NCBI GenBank assembly: GCA_964017155.1
Contig: OZ024867.1
Location: 26,611,109-26,675,108 of the forward strand
Direction: 5' to 3'
Source: Oasisia sp. SBJ-2009
Lineage: Eukaryota > Annelida > Polychaeta > Sabellida > Siboglinidae
DNA length: 64,000 bases
Both the position numbers and the translations under genes were made by a program. Below, piece after piece: positions 25,801 to 40,800 of this stretch; position 1 is the first letter of the stretch; each line of letters begins with the position of its first letter. A model generated the notes under the pieces. The model was not told the origin of the DNA. It worked only from the letters and a program-made list of their open reading frames with translations, and did not search any database.

Positions 25801-28800
25801 GACCTCCACTCAATCCTGCTGACCACAGACCTCCACTCAACCCTACTGACCACAGACCTCCACTCAATCCTACTGACCACAGACCTCCACTCAATCCTAC
25901 TGACCACAGACCTCCACACAACCCTACTGACCACAGACCTCCACTCAATCCTACTGACCACAAACCTCCATTCAATCCTACTGACCAGAAACCTCCACTC
26001 AATCCTACTGACCACAGACCTCCACTCAACCCTACTGACCACAGACCTCAACTCAACCCTACTGACCAGAAACCTCCACTCAATCCTACTGACCACATAC
26101 CTCCACTCAACCCTACTGACCACAGACCTCCACACAACCCTACTGACCACAGACCTCCACTCAATCCTGCTGACCACAGACCTCCACACAACCCTACTGA
26201 CCACAGACCTCCACTCAATCCTGCTGACCACAAACCTCCACTCAATCCTGCTGACCACAGACCTCCACTCAATCCTACTGACCACAGACCTCCACTCAAT
26301 CCTGCTGACCACAGACCACCACTCAATCGTGCTGACCACAGACCTCCACTCAATCCTACTGACCACAGACCTCCACTCAATCCTACTGACCACAGACCTC
26401 CACTCAATCCTACTGACCACAGACCTCCACTCAACCCTACTAACCACAGACCTCCACTCAATCCTACTGACCACAGACCTCCACTCAATCCTACTGACCA
26501 CAGACCTCCACTCAATCCTACTGACCACAGACCTCCACTCAATCCTACTGACCAGAAACCTCCACTCAATCCTACTGACCACAGACCTCCACTCAATCTT
26601 ACTGACCACAGACCTCCACTCAACCCTACTAACCACAGAACTCCACTCAATCCTACTGACCACAGACTTCCACTCAATCCTACTGACCACAGACCTCCAC
26701 GCAACCCTACTGACCACAGACCTCCACTCAATCCTACTGACCACAGACCTCCACTCAATCCTACTGACCACAGACCTCCACTCAATCCTACTGACCACAG
26801 ACCTCCACTCAACCCTACTGACCACAGACCTCCACTCAACCCTACTGACCACAGACCCCCACTCAATCCTGCTGACCACATACCTCCACTCAACCCTACT
26901 GACCACAGACCTCCACTCAACCCTACTGACCACAGACCTCCACTCAACCCTACTGACCACAGACCTCCACTCAATCCTACTGACCACAGACCTCCACTCA
27001 ATCCTACTGACCACAGACCTCCACTCAACCCTACTGACCACAGACCTCCACTCAATCCTGCTGACCACAAACCTCCACTCAATCCTGCTGACCACAGACC
27101 TCCACTCAATCCTACTGACCACAGACCTCCACTCAATCCTGCTGACCACAGACCTCCACTCAATCCTGCTGACCACAGACCTCCACTCAATCCTACTGAC
27201 CACAGACCACCACTCAATCCTACTGACCACAGACCTCCACTCAATCCTACTGACCACAGACCTCCACTCAACCCTACTAACCACAGACCTCCACTCAATC
27301 CTACTGACCATAGACCTCCACTCAATCCTACTGACCACAGACCTCCACTCAATCCTACTGACCACAGACCTCCACTCAACCCTACTGACCACAGACCTCC
27401 ACTCAATCCTACTGGCCACAGACCTCCACTCAATCCTACTGACCACAGACCTCCACACAACCCTACTGACCACAGACCTCCACTCAATCCTACTGACCAC
27501 AGACCTGCACTCAATCCTACTGACCACAGACCTCCACTCAATCCTACTGACCACAGACCTCCACTCAACCCTACTAACCACAGACCTCCACTCAATCCTA
27601 CTGACCATAGACCTCCACTCAATCCTACTGACCACAGACCTCCACTCAATCCTGCTGACCACAGACCTCCACTCAATCCTACTGACCACAGACCTCCACT
27701 CAATCCTACTGACCACAGACCTCCACTCAACCCTACTGACCACAGACCTCCACTCAACCCTACTGACCACAGACCTCCACTCAATCCTACTGACCACAGA
27801 CCTCCACTCAACCCTACTGACCACAGACCTCCACTCAACCCTACTGACCACAGACCTCCACTCAATCCTACTGACCACAGACCTCCACTCAATCCTACTG
27901 ACCACAGACCTCCACTCAACCCTACTGACCACAGACCTCCACTCAATCCTACTGACCACATACCTCCACTCAATCCTGCTGACCACAGACCTCCACTCAA
28001 TCCTACTGACCACAGACCTGCACTCAATCCTGCTGATCACAGACCTCCACTCAATCCTACTGACCACAGACCTGCACTCAATCCTGCTGACCACAGACCT
28101 CCTCTCAACCCTACTGACCACAGACCTCCACTCAACCCTACTGACCACAGACCTCCACTCAACCCTACTGACCATAGACCTCCACTCAATCCTGCTGACC
28201 ACAGACCTCCACTCAATCCTACTGACCACAGACCTCCACTCAATCCTGCTGACCACATACCTCCACTCAATCCTACTGACCACAGACCTCCACTCAATCC
28301 TACTGACCACAGACCTCCACTAAATCCTACTGACCACAGACCTCCACTCAATCCTGCTGACCACAGACCTCCACTCAATCCTACTGACCACATACCTCCA
28401 CTCAATCCTACTGACCACAGACCTCCACTCAATCCTACTGACCACAGACCTCCATTCAATCCTGCTGACCATAGACCTCCACTCAATCCTACTGACCACA
28501 GACCTCCACTCAATCCTGCTGACCACAGACCTCCACTCAATCCTACTGACCACAGACCTCCACTCAATCCTACTGACCACAGACCTCCACTCAACCCTAC
28601 TAACCACAGACGTCCACTCAACCCTACTGACCACAGACCTCCACTCAACCCTACTGACCACAGACCTCGACTCAATCCTACTGACCACAGACCTCCACTC
28701 AATCCTGCTGACCACAGACCTCCACTCAATCCTGCTGACCACAGACCTCCACTCAACCCTACTGACCACAGACCTCCACTCAATCCTACTGACCACATAC

Positions 28801-31800
28801 CTCCACTCAATCCTACTGACCACAGACCTCCACACAACCCTACTGACCACAGACCTCCACTCAATCCTACTGACCACAAACCTCCATTCAATCCTACTGA
28901 CCAGAAACCTCCACTCAATCCTACTGACCACAGACCTCCACTCAACCCTACTGACCACATACCTCAACTCAACCCTACTGACCAGAAACCTCCACTCAAT
29001 CCTACTGACCACATACCTCCACTCAACCCTACTGACCACAGACCTCCACTCAATCCTACTGACCAGAAACCTCCACTCAATCCTACTGACCACAGACCTC
29101 CACACAACCCTACTGACCACAGACCTCCACTCAATCCTGCTGACCACAAACCTCCACTCAATCCTGCTGACCACAGACCTCCACTCAATCCTACTGACCA
29201 CAGACCTCCACTCAATCCTGCTGACCACAGACCACCACTCAATCCTGCTGACCACAGACCTCCACTCAATCCTACTGACCACAGACCTCCACTCAATCCT
29301 ACTGACCACAGACCTCCACTCAATCCTACTGACCACAGACCTCCACTCAACCCTACTAACCACAGACCTCCACTCAATCCTACTGACCACAGACCTCCAC
29401 TCAATCCTACTGACCACAGACCTCCACTCAATCCTACTGACCACAGACCTCCACTCAATCCTACTGACCAGAAACCTCCACTCAATCCTACTGACCACAG
29501 ACCTCCACTCAATCTTACTGACCACAGACCTCCACTCAACCCTACTAACCACAGAACTCCACTCAATCCTACTGACCACAGACTTCCACTCAATCCTACT
29601 GACCACAGACCTCCACGCAACCCTACTGACCACAGACCTCCACTCAATCCTACTGACCACAGACCTCCACTCAATCCTACTGACCACAGACCTCCACTCA
29701 ATCCTACTGACCACAGACCTCCACTCAACCCTACTGACCACAGACCTCCACTCAACCCTACTGACCACAGACCCCCACTCAATCCTGCTGACCACATACC
29801 TCCACTCAACCCTACTGACCACAGACCTCCACTCAACCCTACTGACCACAGACCTCCACTCAACCCTACTGACCACAGACCTCCACTCAATCCTACTGAC
29901 CACAGACCTCCACTCAATCCTACTGACCACAGACCTCCACTCAACCCTACTGACCACAGACCTCCACTCAATCCTGCTGACCACAAACCTCCACTCAATC
30001 CTGCTGACCACATACCTCCACTCAATCCTACTGACCACAGACCTCCACTCAATCCTGCTGACCACAGACCTCCACTCAATCCTGCTGACCACAGACCTCC
30101 ACTCAATCCTACTGACCACAGACCACCACTCAATCCTACTGACCACAGACCTCCACTCAATCCTACTGACCACAGACCTCCACTCAACCCTACTAACCAC
30201 AGACCTCCACTCAATCCTACTGACCATAGACCTCCACTCAATCCTACTGACCACAGACCTCCACTCAATCCTACTGACCACAGACCTCCACTCAACCCTA
30301 CTGACCACAGACCTCCACTCAATCCTACTGACCACAGACCTCCACTCAATCCTACTGACCACAGACCTCCACACAACCCTACTGACCACAGACCTCCACT
30401 CAATCCTACTGACCACAGACCTCCACTCAATCCTACTGACCACAGACCTCCACTCAATCCTACTGACCACAGACCTCCACTCAACCCTACTAACCACAGA
30501 CCTCCACTCAATCCTACTGACCATAGACCTCCACTCAATCCTACTGACCACAGACCTCCACTCAATCCTGCTGACCACAGACCTCCACTCAATCCTACTG
30601 ACCACAGACCTCCACTCAATCCTACTGACCACAGACCTCCACTCAACCCTACTAACCACAGACCTCCACTCAATCCTACTGACCATAGACCTCCACTCAA
30701 TCCTGCTGACCACAGACCTCCACTCAATCCTGCTGACCACAGACCTCCACTCAATTCTGCTGACCACAGACCTCCACTCAATCCTACTGACCACAGACCT
30801 CCACTCAATCCTGCTGACCACAGACCTCCACTCAATCCTACTGACCACAGACCTCCACTCAATCCTACTGACCACAGACCTCCACACAATCCTACTGACC
30901 ACAGACCTCCACTCAATCCTACTGACCAGAAACCTCCACTCAATCCTACTGACCACAGACCTCCACTCAATCCTACTGACCACAGACCTCCACTCAATCC
31001 TACTGACCAGAAACCTCCACTCAATCCTACTGACCACAGACCTCCACTCAATCCTACTGACCACAGACCTCCACTCAATCCTACTGACCACAGACCTCCA
31101 CTCAATCCTACCGACCACAGACCTCCACTCAATCCTACCGACCACAGACCTCCACTCAACCCTACTAACCACAGACCTCCACTCAATCCTACTTACCACA
31201 GACCTCCACGCAACCCTACTGACCACAGACCTCCACTCAATCCTACTGACCACAGACCTCCACTCAATCCTGCTGACCACAGACCTCCACTCAATCCTGC
31301 TGACCACAGACCTCCACTCAATTCTGCTGACCACAGACCTCCACTCAATCCTACTGACCACAGACCTCCACTCAATCCTGCTGACCACAGACCTCCACTC
31401 AATCCTACTGACCACAGACCTCCACTCAATCCTACTGACCACAGACCTCCACACAATCCTACTGACCACAGACCTCCACTCAATCCTACTGACCAGAAAC
31501 CTCCACTCAATCCTACTGACCACAGACCTCCACTCAATCCTACTGACCACAGACCTCCACTCAATCCTACTGACCAGAAACCTCCACTCAATCCTACTGA
31601 CCACAGACCTCCACTCAATCCTACTGACCACAGACCTCCACTCAATCCTACTGACCACAGACCTCCACTCAATCCTACTGACCACAGACCTCCACTCAAC
31701 CCTACTAACCACAGACCTCCACTCAATCCTACTGACCATAGACCTCCACTCAATCCTACTGACCACAGACCTCCACTCAATCCTGCTGACCACAGACCTC

Positions 31801-34800
31801 CACTCAATCCTGCTGACCACAGACCTCCACTCAACCCTACTGACCACAGACCTCCACTCAACCCTACTGACCACAGACCTCCACTCAACCCTACTAACCA
31901 CAGACCTCCACGCAACCCTACTTACCACAGACCTCCACGCAACCCTACCGACCACAGACCTCCACTCAATCCTACTGACCACAGACCTCCACTCAATCCT
32001 GCTGACCACAGACCTCCACTCAATCCTGCTGACCACAGACCTCCACTCAATCCTGCTGACCACAGACCTCCACTCAATCCTACTGACCACAGACCTCCAC
32101 TCAATCCTGCTGACCACAGACCTCCACTCAATCCTACTGACCACAGACCTCCACTCAATCCTACTGACCACAGACCTCCACACAATCCTACTGACCACAG
32201 ACCTCCACTCAATCCTACTGACCAGAAACCTCCACTCAATCCTACTGACCACAGACCTCCACTCAATCCTACTGACCACAGACCTCCACTCAATCCTACT
32301 GACAAGAAACCTCCACTCAATCCTACTGACCACAGACCTCCACTCAATCCTACTGACCACAGACCTCCACTCAATCATACTGACCAGAAACCTCCACACA
32401 ATCCTACTGACCACAGACCTCCACTCAATCCTACTGACCAGAAACCTCCACTCAATCCTACTGACCACAGACCTCCACTCAATCCTACTGACCACAGACC
32501 TCCACTCAATCCTGCTGACCACAGACCTCCACTCAATCCTACTGACCACAGACCTCCACTCAATCCTACTGACCACAGACCTCCACTCAACCCTACTAAC
32601 CACAGACGTCCACTCAACCCTACTGACCACAGACCTCCACTCAACCCTACTGACCACAGACCTCGACTCAATCCTACTGACCACAGACCTCCACTCAATC
32701 CTGCTGACCACAGACCTCCACTCAATCCTGCTGACCACAGACCTCCACTCAACCCTACTGACCACAGACCTCCACTCAATCCTACTGACCACAGACCTCC
32801 ACTCAATCCTACTGACCACAGACCTCCACACAACCCTACTGACCACAGACCTCCACTCAATCCTACTGACCACAAACCTCCATTCAATCCTACTGACCAG
32901 AAACCTCCACTCAATCCTACTGACCACAGACCTCCACTCAACCCTACTGACCACAGACCTCAACTCAACCCTACTGACCAGAAACCTCCACTCAATCCTA
33001 CTGACCACATACCTCCACTCAACCCTACTGACCACAGACCTCCACACAACCCTACTGACCACAGACCTCCACTCAATCCTGCTGACCACAGACCTCCACA
33101 CAACCCTACTGACCACAGACCTCCACTCAATCCTGCTGACCACAAACCTCCACTTAATCCTGCTGACCACAGACCTCCACTCAATCCTACTGACCACAGA
33201 CCTCCACTCAATCCTGCTGACCACAGACCACCACTCAATCGTGCTGACCACAGACCTCCACTCAATCCTACTGACCACAGACCTCCACTCAATCCTACTG
33301 ACCACAGACCTCCACTCAATCCTACTGACCACAGACCTCCACTCAACCCTACTAACCACAGACCTCCACTCAATCCTACTGACCACAGACCTCCACTCAA
33401 TCCTACTGACCACAGACCTCCACTCAATCCTACTGACCACAGACCTCCACTCAATCCTACTGACCAGAAACCTCCACTCAATCCTACTGACCACAGACCT
33501 CCACTCAATCTTACTGACCACAGACCTCCACTCAACCCTACTAACCACAGAACTCCACTCAATCCTACTGACCACAGACTTCCACTCAATCCTACTGACC
33601 ACAGACCTCCACGCAACCCTACTGACCACAGACCTCCACTCAATCCTACTGACCACAGACCTCCACTCAATCCTACTGACCACAGACCTCCACTCAATCC
33701 TACTGACCACAGACCTCCACTCAACCCTACTGACCACAGACCTCCACTCAACCCTACTGACCACAGACCCCCACTCAATCCTGCTGACCACATACCTCCA
33801 CTCAACCCTACTGACCACAGACCTCCACTCAACCCTACTGACCACAGACCTCCACTCAACCCTACTGACCACAGACCTCCACTCAATCCTACTGACCACA
33901 GACCTCCACTCAATCCTACTGACCACAGACCTCCACTCAACCCTACTGACCACAGACCTCCACTCAATCCTGCTGACCACAAACCTCCACTCAATCCTGC
34001 TGACCACAGACCTCCACTCAATCCTACTGACCACAGACCTCCACTCAATCCTGCTGACCACAGACCTCCACTCAATCCTGCTGACCACAGACCTCCACTC
34101 AATCCTGCTGACCACAGACCTCCACTCAATCCTACTGACCACAGACCACCACTCAATCCTACTGACCACAGACCTCCACTCAATCCTACTGACCACAGAC
34201 CTCCACTCAACCCTACTAACCACAGACCTCCACTCAATCCTACTGACCATAGACCTCCACTCAATCCTACTGACCACAGACCTCCACTCAATCCTACTGA
34301 CCACAGACCTCCACTCAACCCTACTGACCACAGACCTCCACTCAATCCTACTGGCCACAGACCTCCACTCAATCCTACTGACCACAGACCTCCACACAAC
34401 CCTACTGACCACAGACCTCCACTCAATCCTACTGACCACAGACCTGCACTCAATCCTACTGACCACAGACCTCCACTCAATCCTACTGACCACAGACCTC
34501 CACTCAACCCTACTAACCACAGACCTCCACTCAATCCTACTGACCATAGACCTCCACTCAATCCTACTGACCACAGACCTCCACTCAATCCTGCTGACCA
34601 CAGACCTCCACTCAATCCTACTGACCACAGACCTCCACTCAATCCTACTGACCACAGACCTCCACTCAACCCTACTGACCACAGACCTCCACTCAACCCT
34701 ACTGACCACAGACCTCCACTCAATCCTACTGACCACAGACCTCCACTCAACCCTACTGACCACAGACCTCCACTCAACCCTACTGACCACAGACCTCCAC

Positions 34801-37800
34801 TCAATCCTACTGACCACAGACCTCCACTCAATCCTACTGACCACAGACCTCCACTCAACCCTACTGACCACAGACCTCCACTCAATCCTACTGACCACAT
34901 ACCTCCACTCAATCCTGCTGACCACAGACCTCCACTCAATCCTACTGACCACAGACCTGCACTCAATCCTGCTGATCACAGACCTCCACTCAATCCTACT
35001 GACCACAGACCTGCACTCAATCCTGCTGACCACAGACCTCCTCTCAACCCTACTGACCACAGACCTCCACTCAACCCTACTGACCACAGACCTCCACTCA
35101 ACCCTACTGACCATAGACCTCCACTCAATCCTGCTGACCACAGACCTCCACTCAATCCTACTGACCACAGACCTCCACTCAATCCTGCTGACCACATACC
35201 TCCACTCAATCCTACTGACCACAGACCTCCACTCAATCCTACTGACCACAGACCTCCACTCAATCCTACTGACCACAGACCTCCACTCAATCCTGCTGAC
35301 CACAGACCTCCACTCAATCCTACTGACCACATACCTCCACTCAATCCTGCTGACCACAGACCTCCACTCAATCCTACTGACCACAGACTTCCACTCAATC
35401 CTACTGACCACAGACCTCCACGCAACCCTACTGACCACAGACCTCCACTCAATCCTACTGACCACAGACCTCCACTCAATCCTACTGACCACAGACCTCC
35501 ACTCAATCCTACTGACCACAGACCTCCACTCAACCCTACTGACCACAGACCTCCACTCAACCCTACTGACCACAGACCCCCACTCAATCCTGCTGACCAC
35601 ATACCTCCACTCAACCCTACTGACCACAGACCTCCACTCAACCCTACTGACCACAGACCTCCACTCAACCCTACTGACCACAGACCTCCACTCAATCCTA
35701 CTGACCACAGACCTCCACTCAATCCTACTGACCACAGACCTCCACTCAACCCTACTGACCACAGACCTCCACTCAATCCTGCTGACCACAAACCTCCACT
35801 CAATCCTGCTGACCACAGACCTCCACTCAATCCTACTGACCACAGACCTCCACTCAATCCTGCTGACCACAGACCTCCACTCAATCCTGCTGACCACAGA
35901 CCTCCACTCAATCCTGCTGACCACAGACCTCCACTCAATCCTACTGACCACAGACCACCACTCAATCCTACTGACCACAGACCTCCACTCAATCCTACTG
36001 ACCACAGACCTCCACTCAACCCTACTAACCACAGACCTCCACTCAATCCTACTGACCATAGACCTCCACTCAATCCTACTGACCACAGACCTCCACTCAA
36101 TCCTACTGACCACAGACCTCCACTCAACCCTACTGACCACAGACCTCCACTCAATCCTACTGGCCACAGACCTCCACTCAATCCTACTGACCACAGACCT
36201 CCACACAACCCTACTGACCACAGACCTCCACTCAATCCTACTGACCACAGACCTGCACTCAATCCTACTGACCACAGACCTCCACTCAATCCTACTGACC
36301 ACAGACCTCCACTCAACCCTACTAACCACAGACCTCCACTCAATCCTACTGACCATAGACCTCCACTCAATCCTACTGACCACAGACCTCCACTCAATCC
36401 TGCTGACCACAGACCTCCACTCAATCCTACTGACCACAGACCTCCACTCAATCCTACTGACCACAGACCTCCACTCAACCCTACTGACCACAGACCTCCA
36501 CTCAACCCTACTGACCACAGACCTCCACTCAATCCTACTGACCACAGACCTCCACTCAATCCTGCTGACCACAGACCACCACTCAATCCTGCTGACCACA
36601 GACCTCCACTCAATCCTACTGACCACAGACCTCCACTCAATCCTACTGACCACAGACCTCCACTCAATCCTACTGACCACAGACCTCCACTCAACCCTAC
36701 TAACCACAGACCTCCACTCAATCCTACTGACCACAGACCTCCACTCAATCCTACTGACCACAGACCTCCACTCAATCCTACTGACCACAGACCTCCACTC
36801 AATCCTACTGACCAGAAACCTCCACTCAATCCTACTGACCACAGACCTCCACTCAATCTTACTGACCACAGACCTCCACTCAACCCTACTAACCACAGAA
36901 CTCCACTCAATCCTACTGACCACAGACTTCCACTCAATCCTACTGACCACAGACCTCCACGCAACCCTACTGACCACAGACCTCCACTCAATCCTACTGA
37001 CCACAGACCTCCACTCAATCCTACTGACCACAGACCTCCACTCAATCCTACTGACCACAGACCTCCACTCAACCCTACTGACCACAGACCTCCACTCAAC
37101 CCTACTGACCACAGACCCCCACTCAATCCTGCTGACCACATACCTCCACTCAACCCTACTGACCACAGACCTCCACTCAACCCTACTGACCACAGACCTC
37201 CACTCAACCCTACTGACCACAGACCTCCACTCAATCCTACTGACCACAGACCTCCACTCAATCCTACTGACCACAGACCTCCACTCAACCCTACTGACCA
37301 CAGACCTCCACTCAATCCTGCTGACCACAAACCTCCACTCAATCCTGCTGACCACATACCTCCACTCAATCCTACTGACCACAGACCTCCACTCAATCCT
37401 GCTGACCACAGACCTCCACTCAATCCTGCTGACCACAGACCTCCACTCAATCCTACTGACCACAGACCACCACTCAATCCTACTGACCACAGACCTCCAC
37501 TCAATCCTACTGACCACAGACCTCCACTCAACCCTACTAACCACAGACCTCCACTCAATCCTACTGACCATAGACCTCCACTCAATCCTACTGACCACAG
37601 ACCTCCACTCAATCCTACTGACCACAGACCTCCACTCAACCCTACTGACCACAGACCTCCACTCAATCCTACTGACCACAGACCTCCACTCAATCCTACT
37701 GACCACAGACCTCCACACAACCCTACTGACCACAGACCTCCACTCAATCCTACTGACCACAGACCTCCACTCAATCCTACTGACCACAGACCTCCACTCA

Positions 37801-40800
37801 ATCCTACTGACCACAGACCTCCACTCAACCCTACTAACCACAGACCTCCACTCAATCCTACTGACCATAGACCTCCACTCAATCCTACTGACCACAGACC
37901 TCCACTCAATCCTGCTGACCACAGACCTCCACTCAATCCTACTGACCACAGACCTCCACTCAATCCTACTGACCACAGACCTCCACTCAACCCTACTAAC
38001 CACAGACCTCCACTCAATCCTACTGACCATAGACCTCCACTCAATCCTGCTGACCACAGACCTCCACTCAATCCTGCTGACCACAGACCTCCACTCAATT
38101 CTGCTGACCACAGACCTCCACTCAATCCTACTGACCACAGACCTCCACTCAATCCTGCTGACCACAGACCTCCACTCAATCCTACTGACCACAGACCTCC
38201 ACTCAATCCTACTGACCACAGACCTCCACACAATCCTACTGACCACAGACCTCCACTCAATCCTACTGACCAGAAACCTCCACTCAATCCTACTGACCAC
38301 AGACCTCCACTCAATCCTACTGACCACAGACCTCCACTCAATCCTACTGACCAGAAACCTCCACTCAATCCTACTGACCACAGACCTCCACTCAATCCTA
38401 CTGACCACAGACCTCCACTCAATCCTACTGACCACAGACCTCCACTCAATCCTACCGACCACAGACCTCCACTCAATCCTACCGACCACAGACCTCCACT
38501 CAACCCTACTAACCACAGACCTCCACTCAATCCTACTTACCACAGACCTCCACGCAACCCTACTGACCACAGACCTCCACTCAATCCTACTGACCACAGA
38601 CCTCCACTCAATCCTGCTGACCACAGACCTCCACTCAATCCTGCTGACCACAGACCTCCACTCAATTCTGCTGACCACAGACCTCCACTCAATCCTACTG
38701 ACCACAGACCTCCACTCAATCCTGCTGACCACAGACCTCCACTCAATCCTACTGACCACAGACCTCCACTCAATCCTACTGACCACAGACCTCCACACAA
38801 TCCTACTGACCACAGACCTCCACTCAATCCTACTGACCAGAAACCTCCACTCAATCCTACTGACCACAGACCTCCACTCAATCCTACTGACCACAGACCT
38901 CCACTCAATCCTACTGACCAGAAACCTCCACTCAATCCTACTGACCACAGACCTCCACTCAATCCTACTGACCACAGACCTCCACTCAATCCTACTGACC
39001 ACAGACCTCCACTCAATCCTACTGACCACAGACCTCCACTCAACCCTACTAACCACAGACCTCCACTCAATCCTACTGACCATAGACCTCCACTCAATCC
39101 TACTGACCACAGACCTCCACTCAATCCTGCTGACCACAGACCTCCACTCAATCCTGCTGACCACAGACCTCCACTCAACCCTACTGACCACAGACCTCCA
39201 CTCAACCCTACTGACCACAGACCTCCACTCAACCCTACTAACCACAGACCTCCACGCAACCCTACTTACCACAGACCTCCACGCAACCCTACCGACCACA
39301 GACCTCCACTCAATCCTACTGACCACAGACCTCCACTCAATCCTGCTGACCACAGACCTCCACTCAATCCTGCTGACCACAGACCTCCACTCAATCCTGC
39401 TGACCACAGACCTCCACTCAATCCTACTGACCACAGACCTCCACTCAATCCTGCTGACCACAGACCTCCACTCAATCCTACTGACCACAGACCTCCACTC
39501 AATCCTACTGACCACAGACCTCCACACAATCCTACTGACCACAGACCTCCACTCAATCCTACTGACCAGAAACCTCCACTCAATCCTACTGACCACAGAC
39601 CTCCACTCAATCCTACTGACCACAGACCTCCACTCAATCCTACTGACAAGAAACCTCCACTCAATCCTACTGACCACAGACCTCCACTCAATCCTACTGA
39701 CCACAGACCTCCACTCAATCATACTGACCAGAAACCTCCACACAATCCTACTGACCACAGACCTCCACTCAATCCTACTGACCAGAAACCTCCACTCAAT
39801 CCTACTGACCACAGACCTCCACTCAATCCTACTGACCACAGACCTCCACTCAATCCTGCTGACCACAGACCTCCACTCAATCCTACTGACCACAGACCTC
39901 CACTCAATCCTACTGACCACAGACCTCCACTCAACCCTACTAACCACAGACGTCCACTCAACCCTACTGACCACAGACCTCCACTCAACCCTACTGACCA
40001 CAGACCTCGACTCAATCCTACTGACCACAGACCTCCACTCAATCCTGCTGACCACAGACCTCCACTCAATCCTGCTGACCACAGACCTCCACTCAACCCT
40101 ACTGACCACAGACCTCCACTCAATCCTACTGACCACAGACCTCCACTCAATCCTACTGACCACAGACCTCCACACAACCCTACTGACCACAGACCTCCAC
40201 TCAATCCTACTGACCACAAACCTCCATTCAATCCTACTGACCAGAAACCTCCACTCAATCCTACTGACCACAGACCTCCACTCAACCCTACTGACCACAG
40301 ACCTCAACTCAACCCTACTGACCAGAAACCTCCACTCAATCCTACTGACCACATACCTCCACTCAACCCTACTGACCACAGACCTCCACACAACCCTACT
40401 GACCACAGACCTCCACTCAATCCTGCTGACCACAGACCTCCACACAACCCTACTGACCACAGACCTCCACTCAATCCTGCTGACCACAAACCTCCACTTA
40501 ATCCTGCTGACCACAGACCTCCACTCAATCCTACTGACCACAGACCTCCACTCAATCCTGCTGACCACAGACCACCACTCAATCGTGCTGACCACAGACC
40601 TCCACTCAATCCTACTGACCACAGACCTCCACTCAATCCTACTGACCACAGACCTCCACTCAATCCTACTGACCACAGACCTCCACTCAACCCTACTAAC
40701 CACAGACCTCCACTCAATCCTACTGACCACAGACCTCCACTCAATCCTACTGACCACAGACCTCCACTCAATCCTACTGACCACAGACCTCCACTCAATC

